Shown here piece by piece: positions 24,328 through 37,013 of a stretch of DNA of 64,000 nt (positions within the stretch are counted from its first letter, which is position 1; each line of letters starts with the position of its first letter). The notes beneath the pieces are model-generated. The model did not search any database. It was not told the origin of the DNA and saw nothing but the letters and a program-made list of their open reading frames with translations. The stretch is from Coprinus comatus (Eukaryota > Basidiomycota > Agaricomycetes > Agaricales > Agaricaceae): NCBI GenBank assembly GCA_034638255.1, contig JAWPGT010000022.1, positions 248,001 through 312,000 on the forward strand, given 5' to 3'. The position numbers were made by a program, and so were the translations under genes.

Positions 24328-25180
24328 TTAAGCACTTGTGTCATCCTGCCACATTTTATAGCCATCAACATGAGTCCAAGCCTTGAGACCTTCAAGAAAT
24401 CGACCCCAACGACAATCACTCGAACTCGCGATTATATCCCATTGTTCTTTGACTGCGAGCTCGGCGCATATCATAAATGCACCAAGAGCAAAGTCGACAA
24501 ATGTGGGATTTGCACCTAGCAGGAATGGACCGTCACCAGTTCGAATAGGTGATTTCAGTGCTAGATCTTCGATTTCAGACAGAATTTCCTTGAGTTCATC
24601 CAGGATACGTTTACTCTCTTCTCCAGTTACAACAAACTCCTCTAAAGGCTTCCCAACTCGTGCCTCTATTCTCCTTCTAAAGTTGACCTGATCTCTGGGT
24701 GTCTTGATATTGTTAAGATGGACCCCCCATATCATAAGTACACGAGGTTGAATTTGCGTCCAGATAACATCTTGAACTTTGTGTTGAAAATCAGGATTTA
24801 CGAAAAGTTCCTTGCCAGATTCCGCAGGATAGGTCTCTTCTAGGTATTTGATGATCGGCATTGAATCTGACATTTTGATAGGCTTTTCAGGATTATTGTT
24901 GTCAATGATAGCCGGGAAAGTGAAGTGGGGAGAGCCATCGGCGTAAGTGGTTGAGGGTGGTATACCGAGGGTCTTGCATGTTTCCTCAATATCAGCTATC
25001 TCTACCCATCGGGTGGTGTAAGGTATTGCTTTGTAGTTGAGCGCAAGTCTTTTAAGTACTACATCAGATATACTAGTTATTTAGGCAAGGCAACACGCAC
25101 CTGACTTTCCAGGTATTGGGAGAGTATGGAGCTGGAGTGCGACCGGGTATGTCAAACAAGATGAACTTGTCAGCAGCCAT
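24328..25180 (-). CDS. Glutathione S-transferase family protein
   Basis: Cytosolic GST-fold protein that would conjugate glutathione to electrophiles. Exons 25180-25101 and 25048-24328 sum to 801 nt, 266 aa; the 52-nt intron joins TWKVR to LALNYKAIPY in frame. The thioredoxin-like domain starts MAADKFILFDIPGRTPAPYS and continues to the cis-Pro and glutathione-binding block FPAIIDNNN ... MSDSMPIIKYLEETYP. The helical C-terminal domain contains LLGANPTFVDFALGAFM. The N-terminal residue pattern fits the fungal GSTs with a Ser or no classical catalytic Tyr, so the activity class is uncertain. Its promoter region (25181 upward) holds a duplicated fragment of the GH105 5' end. Confidence 0.88.
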
Positions 25181-25236
25181 AGTTGTGGCGTTTCTGAGCA
25201 TATCTCGGAGTTATCAAGTTAGGGGTAGAATCGTAT

Positions 25237-25414
25237 CCGGGCCGGGAAGCGGTCCGTGGCCTTTTCACACTTCTTAGTCACGATTTCTCCAATACGAAAC
25301 AAGAATGTCGCTTGACACACAGAAATATGAAGAGACCAGAGAACTCCTCATGCATCAAGTATTGTGGCTGATAGCTTCTTCACGACCCTCGCTCACGACC
25401 CCCTCGTCCTATGT
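25237..25414 (+). pseudogene. Truncated duplicate of the GH105 promoter and first codons
   Basis: This stretch matches 27750-27937 in direct orientation. A 21-nt exact block (CCGGGCCGGGAAGCGGTCCG plus T) is at 25237-25257 and at 27750-27770. Later parts align with substitutions through the start codon: here MHQVLWLIASS, in the intact gene MYQALWIIASL, then both share CCCTCGTCCTATG. After 25414 the similarity ends and the frame stops within a few codons. It is a broken copy that cannot encode the enzyme. Confidence 0.8.
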
Positions 25415-25514
25415 GGAGGAATAGTCCTGGAAAAATCTTGACTAATGTGTGGATTAAAAAGAAAGCACACATGTCGGAGGATGGCTAGGACATTCATTAT
25501 ACTTACCATTTTAC

Positions 25515-27650
25515 CATGTTTTCCGAACCAGTGGAACCAACGCTCACGGATCTTGATGAACTACGCCACTTAAACGATGGCAACAATCTGATTTATTGAT
25601 CACCAACCAGTTGGCTTGCCAATTACGCTCCGACTTTCAGCAACTTATTCGACCAGAACATCTTGATACTACTTTGTGAACAAGGATATCTCTAGGACAA
25701 AGGATGGAAGGCACTCTTATGTCAAGAATCCATCACGTCCGAAGTGTCTACGACCAACTCATAGCCACCATCTGTTCAACCGCACGCCAGACCAAGACCA
25801 GATCAGCTTCTGACCCTGTTTGTCCAAGCGTTGACGATACAAGAGAACCACGATGCCTGCGAGAATTCCAGGGCTCGGGACCAATTCGAATTATTTATGG
25901 ATTTGAGCCCACAGATGAGATGTTGGCTAGATACCAGGTAAATATATACACTGCGCAGGTGGTTTGGTAATATCCAGCTGCGTTATTAAACTGCCTGCGC
26001 AGTGTATACTTTAACTTTCGCTTCACTTACTTATTCTTCCCCAGAAAGAATGCCACATATAAGAAGCGGCTACTAATGCCTTGGCCTTCGATCCTGAGCG
26101 TCGTTTTAACAATGGCTTCACAATTGAGGGCACTCGTACCCGATTTTGGAACTTCAACTATAGTCATATCTGGGCTCGGACGCTTTTGATTGCAACAAGG
26201 TACGAGCTTGTTTATGTATTAAACATTCACGAACAAGGTTCACCTACTGTATCAGGAACCCGACCTGCCCGTCAAATTTATTCTCCACTCTAGGTTTGGA
26301 AGCACATACGACCTTGGTTTTGATCCCACAATTGAGCAACTACGTGACTCCGAGTCTATCAACGACAATTCCCACAAGAGTGCCTTGCGGATTTTTGTAG
26401 ATGGAAAATCTTATCAGACCGTTGGTAATGCTGAGCATATCTTTGGTCGCGACTACAAGGTCTGGAAAGTGAGGGAGTGGAATAATGGTGGACTAATAGA
26501 GAAATGGTTTTGAAGGATGCCTAGGTGGACGAGGATATTCATGAAGACCTCCCCGTTCAACAGGACATCATAGGGAGGTTGAAAAAAAATAGACGAGGAA
26601 CGCTAAAGAGGGCAATCCTACTCAATACCACACCGATATCAAGCGGTACTTGTTGGATATCCACCACGAATGATGTGTTATGTCAAGTGAGAAGGCAGGT
26701 CCCACTCCCGGAATCCCTCACGATGCAAAGACAGAAAGATAGATTGAAGATAGGACTGGTCAAGTTGATGGTCTCCGTGAAAAATGCCGACACTGGAAAT
26801 GGCCTCAAGACCACACACTTTTCAAAATTCGCCGTCGCAAGCACATCCGCAGAGTGACCTCCGATGTCTACATTACACCCGAAGACATTAAAGACATAAG
26901 TGACCTAGTCACTTTCCTGCAACATGTTGTAGAAGGTAAATACACTTGGTCGGATCATTTCATCTTTGTGCATTTCGCAGTTTGCATTAACATCTATGTT
27001 TCAATTCCAGGGCTCTGGCTCTTTCGCTTCGTAGGTTACGTTCATCGATGTATCAGCTCTGGAAACTGTGGATGGAGCTCCTTGCTAGAGTATGGTGACA
27101 CTCATTCCTACCCACAACAAAAAGTGCTGGACATAATTATTCAGGGAACGCCAATATCTCTTCATGCCTGACAAGCAGGCTTCAAAAATGAATATCAATG
27201 AACCCAGACTTCTGTTTCAACTATTATCACGATCTGGAGTCAGTGTATTGGATATGTCTGCACTACCTTCTTACGGGTATTGTATTTCCTTGGTGGTATT
27301 TGGTTTCGTGATACAAATCTCCATGACAGTAGCGAGTGGTTTAAGTGGTAACAGAAATTTGCGAAATGGCAATGGCACTTATCAGCGGCAAAATTCTTCT
27401 AATGACTGATCTTGGCCCAATGCGCGAAATATATGAGGCTCTTGAAAAAGAGGATTATACATTGGTAAACGGAGCAAGACGCTGGGAGGATCGGTATTTT
27501 AGCGAAATACCGTGACAACACATGATCAACATGTTTACAGACATTAAAACTACACTAGAGAAGAAGAACATTGACACGAGTATGTCCCATTGTGATGACA
27601 CACGATTGACGTTGTTGGAGTCACTCGAAGCGCAACAGAAAGATTGCAAT
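25515..27650 (+). pseudogene. Decayed fungal-type (FunK1) protein kinase gene
   Basis: Scattered frames read as a FunK1 kinase in order. First comes an N-terminal region (IYGFEPTDEMLARYQ, ALAFDPERRFNNGFTIEGTR). The ATP-lobe follows (LGFDPTIEQL, RIFVDGKSYQTV, RDYKVWKVREW, then VDEDIHEDLPVQQDIIGRL). Then the catalytic loop GYVHRCISSGN (about 27030-27065), and PDFCFNYYHDLESVYWICLH at about 27200-27260, a block typical of this family. At least two frame changes are needed between 27100 and 27210, stop codons interrupt the middle, and the catalytic Asp of HRD is Cys. FunK1 kinases are abundant in Agaricomycetes; this copy is dead. It lies between the two copies of the GH105 5' end. Confidence 0.75.
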
Positions 27651-27868
27651 GTCTTTTTCCATGTAAAATGTATATTAGCTATCTAGGCAGCATGTATATA
27701 ATTTATAGGTATTGGGAGAGAAACAAGATTGATGTTCTGAGGATCACACCCGGGCCGGGAAGCGGTCCGTTGGGAGTTGTGACCTGCTGCAGCTTCTCTT
27801 CCTGTTTCTCCGATACGAACCATAAAACTGTCGATGGACACAACGAAATATGAACGCAAGAACTCGCC

Positions 27869-29324
27869 ATGTATCAAGCTCTCTGGATAATAGCTTCTTT
27901 ACTACCCTCATTCGTCAGTGCTCGACCCTCGTCCTATGCAATTTGGGCTGCAGATTCTGCAATCAAACGTGGTCAGGGAAATGGATTGGACTCATCTGGA
28001 AATCCGTCGGTGAATTATGAACATGGCGAACTTCAATGGGGACTCAGTCTGTTGTATGAGACTACCGGAAACAAGACCTATTATGATTATATTATGAACG
28101 GGGCAAGCAAAATTGTGTCGGATAACGGGGTCATTGCTTCACACTACAAGTGCGTATGCTCACTATACACAAAAACGGATTTCTGACTTTAAGAAAGACT
28201 TGCGGATTACTCATTGGATCCTGTGAGGCATGTACTTTGAGCTCATAGGTAGTCTCCTTCCTAGATATTGACACACATATATAGAACCGGTCCAACATTC
28301 TTGTATCTATACAAGAAAACCGGTCAGGCCAAATGGAAGACTGCCGCGGAAACTTTCAGAAAGCAACTCCAGACGCATCCCAGAACCGCTGAAGGGCAAT
28401 ACTGGCACAAATTGCGTTATTTCAATCAAGGATGGCTTGACGGATTATACATGGGCGATATCTTCTATGCGCACTACACGAATGATTTCCAGCACACTAA
28501 TGCCACTGCATGGGGTGAGTCAAAGTAGCTCTTCTGTGTTGTTAATATGTATATACTTATATTTTCACAGCGGACATCACAAAACAGTTCAATTTAATGT
28601 ACCAGAATTCTATCCAAAGAGCGTCAGATATTAACAATAAAGGTCTCCTTTATCACGGTTACGATTACTCCCATACGGCTTCATGGGCATCATCTGACCG
28701 CGGACATTCTCCAGAGGTCTGGGATCGTGCATTGGGTTGGTACATGATGGCCCTTGTCGATGTTCTCGAAATTATTCCATCCTCGGAATCAGCAAATCGT
28801 GCTACTATTCTCAATATTTTACGGGGTCTCGCACCCAAGATTCGCGATGCAGCGGATCCTTCTTCAGGAGTTTGGTGGTTGGTAATGACCCAGCCTGGTC
28901 GTGCGGGTAACTACCTTGAAAGTAGTGGTTCAGCAATGTTCGTCTATGCCTTGTTGAAAGGAGTACGCTTGGGGTATATTCCGGACACCGATGGGAGCAT
29001 TGTGAAAGCTATGAAGAAAGCATATACGTACATAACAACAAATTGGGTTGTAGCAAATAATGATGGTACCATGAATTGGAAAAATACTGTCGAGGTGAGA
29101 ATGAACTCGATATCAAACTAAATACAGGTGCGCTAATACTATTTCATAGGTCGGAAGTCTGAGCGGGAATGGGACATACGAGGTAAGGAATTTTTACCAC
29201 CCATATCGAGGAGAGATAATATTAATGGATCATTTAGTATTACATTGGCGTCCCCCTTATTACAAACGACCTTAAAGGTCTAGCAGCCTTTTTACTTGCA
29301 AGCCTTGAATATGAGAAGCTGTGA
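27869..29324 (+). CDS. Secreted GH105 unsaturated rhamnogalacturonyl hydrolase
   Basis: Cleaves the unsaturated galacturonyl residue from rhamnogalacturonan or pectin oligosaccharides left by lyases. Six exons (27869-28149, 28198-28227, 28285-28514, 28571-29094, 29150-29182, 29238-29324) sum to 1185 nt, 394 aa. A signal peptide (MYQALWIIASLLPSFVSA) precedes an (alpha/alpha)6 barrel with family blocks VRTGPTFLYLYKKTG, NQGWLDGLYMGDIFYA (the Asp next to Gly-Leu is the family's active-site region), GHSPEVWDRALGWYMMALVD and SGSAMFVYALLKGV. Exon 2 is only 30 nt and its downstream intron (28228-28284) has a GC donor (GCATGT), required to keep VRTGP in frame. The 5' flank is duplicated at 25237-25414. 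Confidence 0.9.
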
Positions 29325-29767
29325 ATAAAAGCATTTGGTTTACTTCGAAAATGAACAACCTCATTCAACCTGCCTCGTGTATTTAAGAACCCATGATTCA
29401 ACTCATGTGTATCATAGACGTTCTTGAACTGCTATTAGAAGAATGTCGACAATACATACTCGTGTCGTAGAGGGGTGCACGCATGAGTAGGAAATCTCAC
29501 CATCAACTTCCTCCAGGCTTCTCTTCCTTTTTATACAGTTCTTTCTGCTTTTTTTACTCCAGCCCATGTGGTGGGTTCGTCCGTGTAGCTCAGAACTTCA
29601 GACAATCGACAACGTATCAGGCAAAGTGTTGCATAAGCTTAGAACCATTTTTTCAACGATCTTTCGGGTAGCCATTGATATAAATATCACCATCAATGTG
29701 AGCTCTATCTACCATATACACTCTCCCTACCAACGTTCTCTGCAGCTTCTGGTACAACGGAAGAGAT

Positions 29768-32700
29768 ATGCGTTTCACCTTGTACTGGACCTTTTTGTTT
29801 CTCAGCGCATCCATATGTGCTGGCACTACTTCTACGAACTTGACTTCAAAAGTGAACCTGTTTATCGGTACACAAACTGGATCTGGTGGTGGAAGTGGAG
29901 GAAATGCCTTCCCTGGTACTTATGTTCATTCTTCATATCATAAGTATATGCATACAAATTAATCTATGCTAGGTGCTGCCATACCCCATGCAATGGCCAA
30001 GGTGAATATGATACTATTTAGACCAACGTGTAATGAATAGAATACCGGCTAGGTTGGTATCGACGTTAGCACTGCCCCTCGCCAAGCTGGTTATATAGCT
30101 GATAACTCCTCAATTACTGGCATTTCGCTCATGCACGACGAGGGTACTGGGGGAAACACCAACGGTGGTTATGGGATCTTCCCACTGTTTCCATTGATGA
30201 ATTGTAACTTTACATCGTGTCCTGTCGCGCTGCGCGCAAGACTGGCTTTGCGTGCCGCTGGGACTGATGGTATGTCATTGTATTAATTTGATAGGATAAT
30301 ACATTCAAGGAAATTGACTTCATCAGCTGCATCTCCGGGATATTTCACTTCTACTTTTGTCAATGGTATCAAACTAGAAGCAACATCAACGCGACGAGCA
30401 GGTCTCATTCGGTTTACATACCCCATATCCGCAACGTCTACACATGTGGTTGTAGATCTTACAAACGATCTCCAGCGCTCCTTTCATGGTGGTTCGCTTA
30501 GTATTACTAAAACTGGACGAGTTGAACTACAGGGGACATTCCAGCAGAGCTATGGCCTAGACAACTATACTGCGTTTGCTTGTTATGACTTTGTTCAATC
30601 ATCCACTGGCGAATCACCGGTTATTAGCTATGGAACCTACAAGTCTGCATCTACTTCAACCCCTACCAATATCACGATCACACCAATCAATAATTCGTCC
30701 ACCGGCATGTTGTCATTCCCTTTCACTTCGTCTACGAATCCTACCCAAGCTGGTGCCTTACTGCAGCTCGACTCGAATCCCAGTGGTGGCGTTACTGCAA
30801 GATTCGGGGTATCAATGAAAAGCTCTACGCAAGCATGCTTGAATGCCGAGAGTGAGATTGGTGAAAACTGGAATTGGGATGGAATAGTTGAAAATAGTAG
30901 GAAATCATGGGAAGATGTTTTAGAAAGGGTAAATGTTGATGTTGAGAAAGAAGATGCGACTGTTGTAGAGTTGTTATATTCTTCTGTAAGTGACTTTTGT
31001 TTTATTTATTCCATTGACATCAATTCTGGGATCAGTTGTACCGAGTTTCACTTGTCCCTGCAAATCTGACTGGAGAGAATCCTTACTGGGAGTCGGATGA
31101 ACCATTCTATGATGCACTCTTCTGGTAAGAATAAATAATTCTTGATTGCTTCAAAATTGGAATTTGAATCATACATATCTAGTTCATGGGATACCTTCCG
31201 TACTGTCCACCCTCTTCTTTCTTTGATCGCACCACGGGAATGGGCAGGCATAGTTAGGTCGTATATTGATGGGTGGAGGCATACAGGTGCGTGGGGCGGA
31301 GTGCGCATATCATTCAGACGAGAGTCTCAAACGTAGAGCAGGATACATTCCGGAATGCCGAGCAAATACCAAAGCGTAAGCAGTCTCACTTACATTCATT
31401 CCATCTTGGAACTTCGCTGATTGTATTATTTCAAAAATTATCCAGTGGTTTTGTGCAGGGCGGTTCTGACGGAATGCCCATCTTGGGCGATTTCGCTGCC
31501 AAGTATCATCAAATTGCGGAAGAACTGGATGTTAATATGGACGATTTGTATCAAGCATTGGTAGATACTGCAGAAAATACCGTATGTATTTATCCAACCT
31601 ATTCTATACTGGTCTCTGACGCCAACTAAACAAACAGCCAACCGATTGGTACAGAGGTTCGTTAGTATTCGTGTATGATCCTCGTTGTTTGAGTTTTTAA
31701 CTTTTCATTCTGTTAGTTGGTCGTCAGAATACAGCATGGAAGACTTTTGGTTATATTCCGACTGCTTGGGTTGATCCATCTGGTTCAACAGGCCTTCCTA
31801 CTCGTGAAGCATCTCGTGCATTTGAGGTATACTATCTTCCCAAAAAAAATAAATGAAGCCTGACCAGTGCATTAGTATGCCGCAGGTGACTTCGCAGTTA
31901 GACAAGCTGGCATTTCAATCGGAAAGCCCCTCGAGGAAATAGAAAAATACACCAATCGATCCATGAATTTCGTTAATATGTGGGATTCATCTCTTGAACA
32001 TGATGGTTTCAAAGGGTTTGCTCAAAGACGTTACGCTGTAAATGCATTTTAAGGATCGTTGTTTTGTCTTGTTTGACCTTTTTATGTTAGAATGGAAGCT
32101 TTGCCTTCAGTCCTCCTGATGCATGTTCTCCTGTCGACCCTTCACCACATTCATGTTCTCGAGAAGATGGGAATAATGTTGGTTTCTATCAATGTATGAG
32201 AATCTACATTATTACTTCTATATTCACTGACATTCTTTATGATGATTATAGCATCGTCTTGGGAAATGAGTTTTTATGCGCCTCAGTCGATGTCAACTAT
32301 CGTTAACCTTATGGGTGGAGAAAATACATTCATTCAGAGACTGTGAGTGTATTTTCATTAATGGGGTGGTGTGTTATCTAAAATGGCAAAAAAAAACAGT
32401 GATCATTACTTTGCAAAAGGATATTTCCGAGCTGGAAATGAACCCTCTTTCTCAGTTCCTTGGGCATATCATTATGCCAATAGACCAGATTTAAGTGCAC
32501 GTCGTGTACGAGAGATAGTTTATAAAAATTTCAACACTGGAATTGGAGGGTACGTCGGACAAAAATGGCATAGTGAATGGTGAATTAACTTCTTTTTTTT
32601 TCTGTTTACAATCTTTTCTAGGATTCCGGGAAATGATGATTCGGGAGCAATGGCTGCGTTATTGACTTTCCACTTGCTTGGATTGTATCCGGTTCCTTCG

Positions 32701-33066
32701 ACTACTCAATTTTTGATTGGTTCTCCTTTTGTTTCCTCTTATACACTCACTATCCCGGTATCACATACTCAAACATTTAGTACAAATGTCTCTGTCAAGA
32801 ACTTTGACTCTACTACACTTGTTCAAAATCCACCACAAGGATCAAGACTTTATGTACAAAATATCACGGTTGATGGGAAGACTTTGGGAAGCAAGTGTTG
32901 GATTGATTTTTGGGTTCTTGTAAAGAGTAAAGAAGTTGTTATTGAAGTAGGGGAAAATCCAAGTGGAGTTGGATGTGGAATGGAAGAAGGTGATTTGCCT
33001 GCAAGTTTGGAACAAGGTGGCTTTGGATCTCCGTTACCTCCCAAAGTTACTGCACCGTCATTATAA
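29768..33066 (+). CDS. Secreted GH92 alpha-mannosidase
   Basis: Family 92 calcium-dependent alpha-mannosidase acting on mannose-bearing glycans outside the cell. A signal peptide (MRFTLYWTFLFLSASICA) is followed by the N-terminal beta-sandwich (VNLFIGTQTGSGGGSGGNAFPG ... AAIPHAMAKVGID). The (alpha/alpha)6 catalytic part shows FYDALFCSWDTFRTVHPLLS, VQGGSDGMPILGDFAAKYH, the block YTNRSMNFVNMWD, VPWAYHYANRPDLS and the C-terminal GIPGNDDSGAMAALLTFHLLG with the Asp-Asp of the catalytic centre. About a dozen exons are needed, with introns of 45-70 nt; for example HTG joins YIPECRAN across 31286-31340. The last exon ends at 33066. Total size near 780 aa fits the family. A degenerate copy of its 3' half lies at 58087-59585. 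Confidence 0.9.
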
Positions 33067-33171
33067 TGATTCAACTTGTTTGATAGGAGAGAATGTAGTT
33101 GTTCATATAGCACATATTACATATTGTTTATATATCATGTCGAGGTGACTGTGTGTGATGGACAATAAATA

Positions 33172-33652
33172 CTAATTGCCCTTGTTCAGTTCAGCCGTCA
33201 TCGCATTCAATTCATCATGAGTCTATTATATTACCACATGAGTTAATCTCTCTTTGAATGATGAGGTTTCAGACGTACCTTAGCAGGTGGTAAACTGTTC
33301 AAGGTCTCTTGGCTGGGTAATACAGGACCCGGAGCAGCAGAAAAAGCCTCAAATACTTCTTGACCACATTTCAATTCACCAGTTTGTTCACTGGGATTCT
33401 GTAAATCTGCTGGGTCATTGGATTTCTAGTATTACGATACGAATACGTTGGTCAGATTTTATTAATTATGTGAGATATTTCGAGACTTACAGCAGGATGA
33501 GGAAGGATATTGAATCTTTGTTCTTGTTCTTCACCACCACTACCATCTTGACCTGGTGTTTGTGTAGATGGATTGGAATCATCTACAGGATGGTTGGGTG
33601 TTGATTTGTCGTGAATGAATTTCTTTTCAAGTTCGTGGAGTGTGCTGGCCAT
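33172..33652 (-). CDS. Small conserved-looking protein of unknown function
   Basis: Three exons: 33652-33491, about 33425-33282 and a short last exon to the TAG at 33172. The product is about 118 aa, with MASTLHELEKKFIHDKSTPN, a Gly/Gln/Glu-rich stretch, then FNILPHPAKSNDPADLQNPS, GELKCGQEVFEAFSAAPGPV, LPSQETLNSLPPAK and the tail THDELNAMTAELNKGN. It is polar, with no signal peptide, membrane segment or known motif. The conserved-looking splice phases and codon usage support a real gene. It is convergent with GH92 (about 100 nt between stops). No function is assigned. Confidence 0.65.
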
Positions 33653-33919
33653 TTTGTTGAGACTGTGTGAAGCGCAGCGTTTACCTCAGGGGCAGTTCTG
33701 GTCTTATATAAATCACGGCATAATTTATGACGTCATTTTCTTACTCATTAGTGGCTGTGCGAATGCGGAGACAACTGATTGTGACTGCGGAATTGTGTAC
33801 AGGATATAACTTTGGTTTGAATTGCATAGAATGGATGGGGGTATAGTGTTGTAGGTACAAGAAGACGATAGGTACGGACTCCGGAGGAATGAAAAAGACG
33901 AGAATGGTTCTAATGAAAC

Positions 33920-34766
33920 TTATTGGTCTTGTATCATCTAGGTTAGTACCCCACAAGTCAGCCATGGTTTGAATCGTTATTAGGGTATTTACTTTACGGA
34001 ATTCTGCGTCAAGATCATTAGCGAATATACTTTTTAAAGTATTATATAGACGTACCATTAAAATTGATTTCACCATCCCCATCAACATCAGCTTCTTGAA
34101 TCATCCTTTCAAATTCCGAATCTGTAAGTTTCTCTCCTAATTTCCTCATAACATTCGTCAATTCTTTGGTACTAATCTTTCCACTACCATCTTCATCGAA
34201 TACTTTAAAAGCTTCCAATATTTCAGCTTCATAATCTATTTCTTCTTCTTCTTCCTTTTTTCTAAGTCTTGTTTCCATGAGAATTACGAATTCGTTAAAG
34301 TCGATTGTACCGTCTTGATTTATGTCAATTGTTTCCATTAGGATTTTTAATTCTGATTCGGTTGGGTTTTGACCTAAATCGTGGAGGACGGAACTGATTT
34401 CTTGTCTGGAGATGCTACCATTTCCATCTAGTTATGGAGGCGATGTGTGTGTGATTTGAGTGACATCATTCTTTTTAGATCTTTCTGGAGGTAAGGTCGA
34501 ACCTTTATCAAAGAGTTGAAATGACTCTTTGTACTCTACAAGAGACATGAATATATTTGACAAGAGGATCATATAGTATACGAACCCGCTAGTTGACCTT
34601 TTTTTTTGAAAATTCTCTCTGTCAGTTCTGGTGGCTTGTGAACCAATGGGGATAAATGAAACCGTACGGTCAGGCTAAGTATGTTTCGTCATTGAGATCA
34701 ATGATTTTATCTCAATCGGAGTGACAAGTGGGGAGAGAGAAGACTCACGATGTCTAGTTGTAGCAT
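33920..34766 (-). CDS. Calmodulin-like EF-hand protein (calmodulin paralogue)
   Basis: Four-EF-hand calcium sensor diverged from calmodulin. Proposed exons 34766-34749, 34634-34598, 34535-34503, 34427-34056, 34003-33993 and 33937-33920 sum to 489 nt, 162 aa. EF1 [14 protein letters not shown]2 [14 protein letters not shown]3 [12 protein letters not shown] and EF4 [12 protein letters not shown] all keep Asp/Asn ligands and the position-12 Glu. The central linker is extended and charged ([17 protein letters not shown]). The exons of 33, 11 and 18 nt have the same sizes and phases as in the canonical calmodulin gene 1.4 kb away, so the two are duplicates. The first two exons (MLQLDI, then [12 protein letters not shown]) are my least certain joins; an ATG at 34548 would give [10 protein letters not shown] without them. 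Confidence 0.8.
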
Positions 34767-35153
34767 TATAGGGATGTGAGAGGGAGGGAGAGATAGGAAT
34801 CGAATAGAGTGAGGAAGTCGTAATAAAGGGCGTTGGTTGGAATGGGTTCTAAACTTCCCACACACCGATCTACGCCCCTTGACTATCGGATTAGTAAATG
34901 ACCCGTGAATCCCGCAAACTATAAAATTGGAGTACGCTCTTTATTATGCAAAGCCTTGTTACATTTTGAACGTGTACATATGGTATAGGGTTTAATAGAA
35001 GAAAAAGTTTGAGAGGTTATGTATGGAATTGAATGGAGGAGACAATTATAGCATTGCGTGATAATGATTGACTTTCTTTAAGAATATCGCATTGGAAGGA
35101 TGGAATCAGGAATTGCAGGGGCAAATGCAACACGTAATGCCACTGTCATGCAG
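34767..35153. other. Intergenic spacer
   Basis: About 0.4 kb upstream of the calmodulin-like gene. No gene was recognised. Confidence 0.5.
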
Positions 35154-35762
35154 TCAGGGATACGACCGTTTTGAAAAGGTTTCGTTGGGCTCACTTGCGA
35201 ATGTAAAATACTTCGAGTTCAAGGCCACCTCGGCACGGATCATCTTCAGCCTTAGTTCAAACTCACCTATAGGCCTTCGATGAAGTCCAGCAACAAAAAC
35301 ACCAAGAGTTTCCTTCGAGCCGAGCCATAGAGGGTGCTGAGAAGGTTGATTTTGGTCGTCATCATCAGTAGAAAGAGCTTCCACTGCGCGACATGTTTCT
35401 CTCCAGAAATCCAATATCCACCATTTCAACACAAGAGAATGATATTCGAGTTTGGGAATATTGTTGTGACCGTCATTAAGGAAGAGCCTATCATCTGGCG
35501 CTGTCAACAAGGTTCTGATGCCGTCATGGGTGTCTAACGAGAGATGGGTTGGGGCGAGTCCACCAACAGGAGGAGATGCTACTCCTGCTAGGACTACAGG
35601 ATTGTGGTTTAATGAAAATGATTGATAACAAGACAAAGGAGTCGTACGGCGTAGCTTGTGCAAGTACAATAGCTGGGTTATTTTCTGGATGTGATAGCAG
35701 ACCAGAGGAGACGCAGAGACAGAAGGAAGAGGCAAGTAACTAAACTGCCTTCTGCAAGCCAT
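35154..35762 (-). CDS. Unrecognised 202-aa open frame, possible gene
   Basis: A long uninterrupted minus-strand frame of 202 codons in AT-rich sequence, which is unlikely by chance though not impossible. The C-terminal half looks protein-like: GVASPPVGGLAPTHLSLDTH, NIPKLEYHSLVLKWWILDFW, then a short acidic loop and GVFVAGLHRRPIGEFEL. The N-terminal 60 residues (rich in Leu, Ser and Tyr) read less like coding sequence and may belong to an intron or 5' leader. I recognise no domain. It lies between two divergent calmodulin paralogues and is itself on the minus strand. Confidence 0.4.
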   Translation of the reverse strand: MACRRQFSYLPLPSVSASPLVCYHIQKITQLLYLHKLRRTTPLSCYQSFSLNHNPVVLAGVASPPVGGLAPTHLSLDTHDGIRTLLTAPDDRLFLNDGHNNIPKLEYHSLVLKWWILDFWRETCRAVEALSTDDDDQNQPSQHPLWLGSKETLGVFVAGLHRRPIGEFELRLKMIRAEVALNSKYFTFASEPNETFSKRSYP

Positions 35763-36116
35763 GTGATAGAGGTAGAGAATGAGAGAAGAGAGAGTCCTCG
35801 TGGCCTTTTAACCTAGCCCCACTTTGCGATCCAGGGCAATGTCGACCCTACAGCCTCACCTTATAACTGACACAGTAGGTAGTCCACACCTATTAATATT
35901 TATTTTTTCTGAAATTCCAAAGAAAAATATAGTTTACAGCCACACCTCAGCTCTTGCAACTTTACATATGCAAAAAGAGTAGTGTGGCATTCAAGAGCTA
36001 GTTTGAAGGACGATGGCCATCACAGTGCGGAGATAGCCGAGCTACACCAACCCTATGACCTGTTATCTGTACAATATATACCAACCATCACCCCATCTTG
36101 CCCATTAACTAAATCA
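35763..36116. other. Calmodulin promoter region
   Basis: About 0.35 kb directly upstream of the calmodulin ATG. The sequence ACAATATATACCAACC about 50 nt before the start is AT-rich, followed by a pyrimidine/CA-rich leader (CAACCATCACCCCATC), a pattern common before highly expressed fungal genes. No binding site was assigned. Confidence 0.4.

Positions 36117-37013
<897 letters not shown>

Noticed and set aside
34503..34548. Start of the calmodulin-like gene at 34548 ([10 protein letters not shown])
   Set aside because: The sequence CTTGTAG before EYKESF is at the same phase and gives the same 33-nt exon as in calmodulin, so upstream exons are more likely. It remains an alternative.
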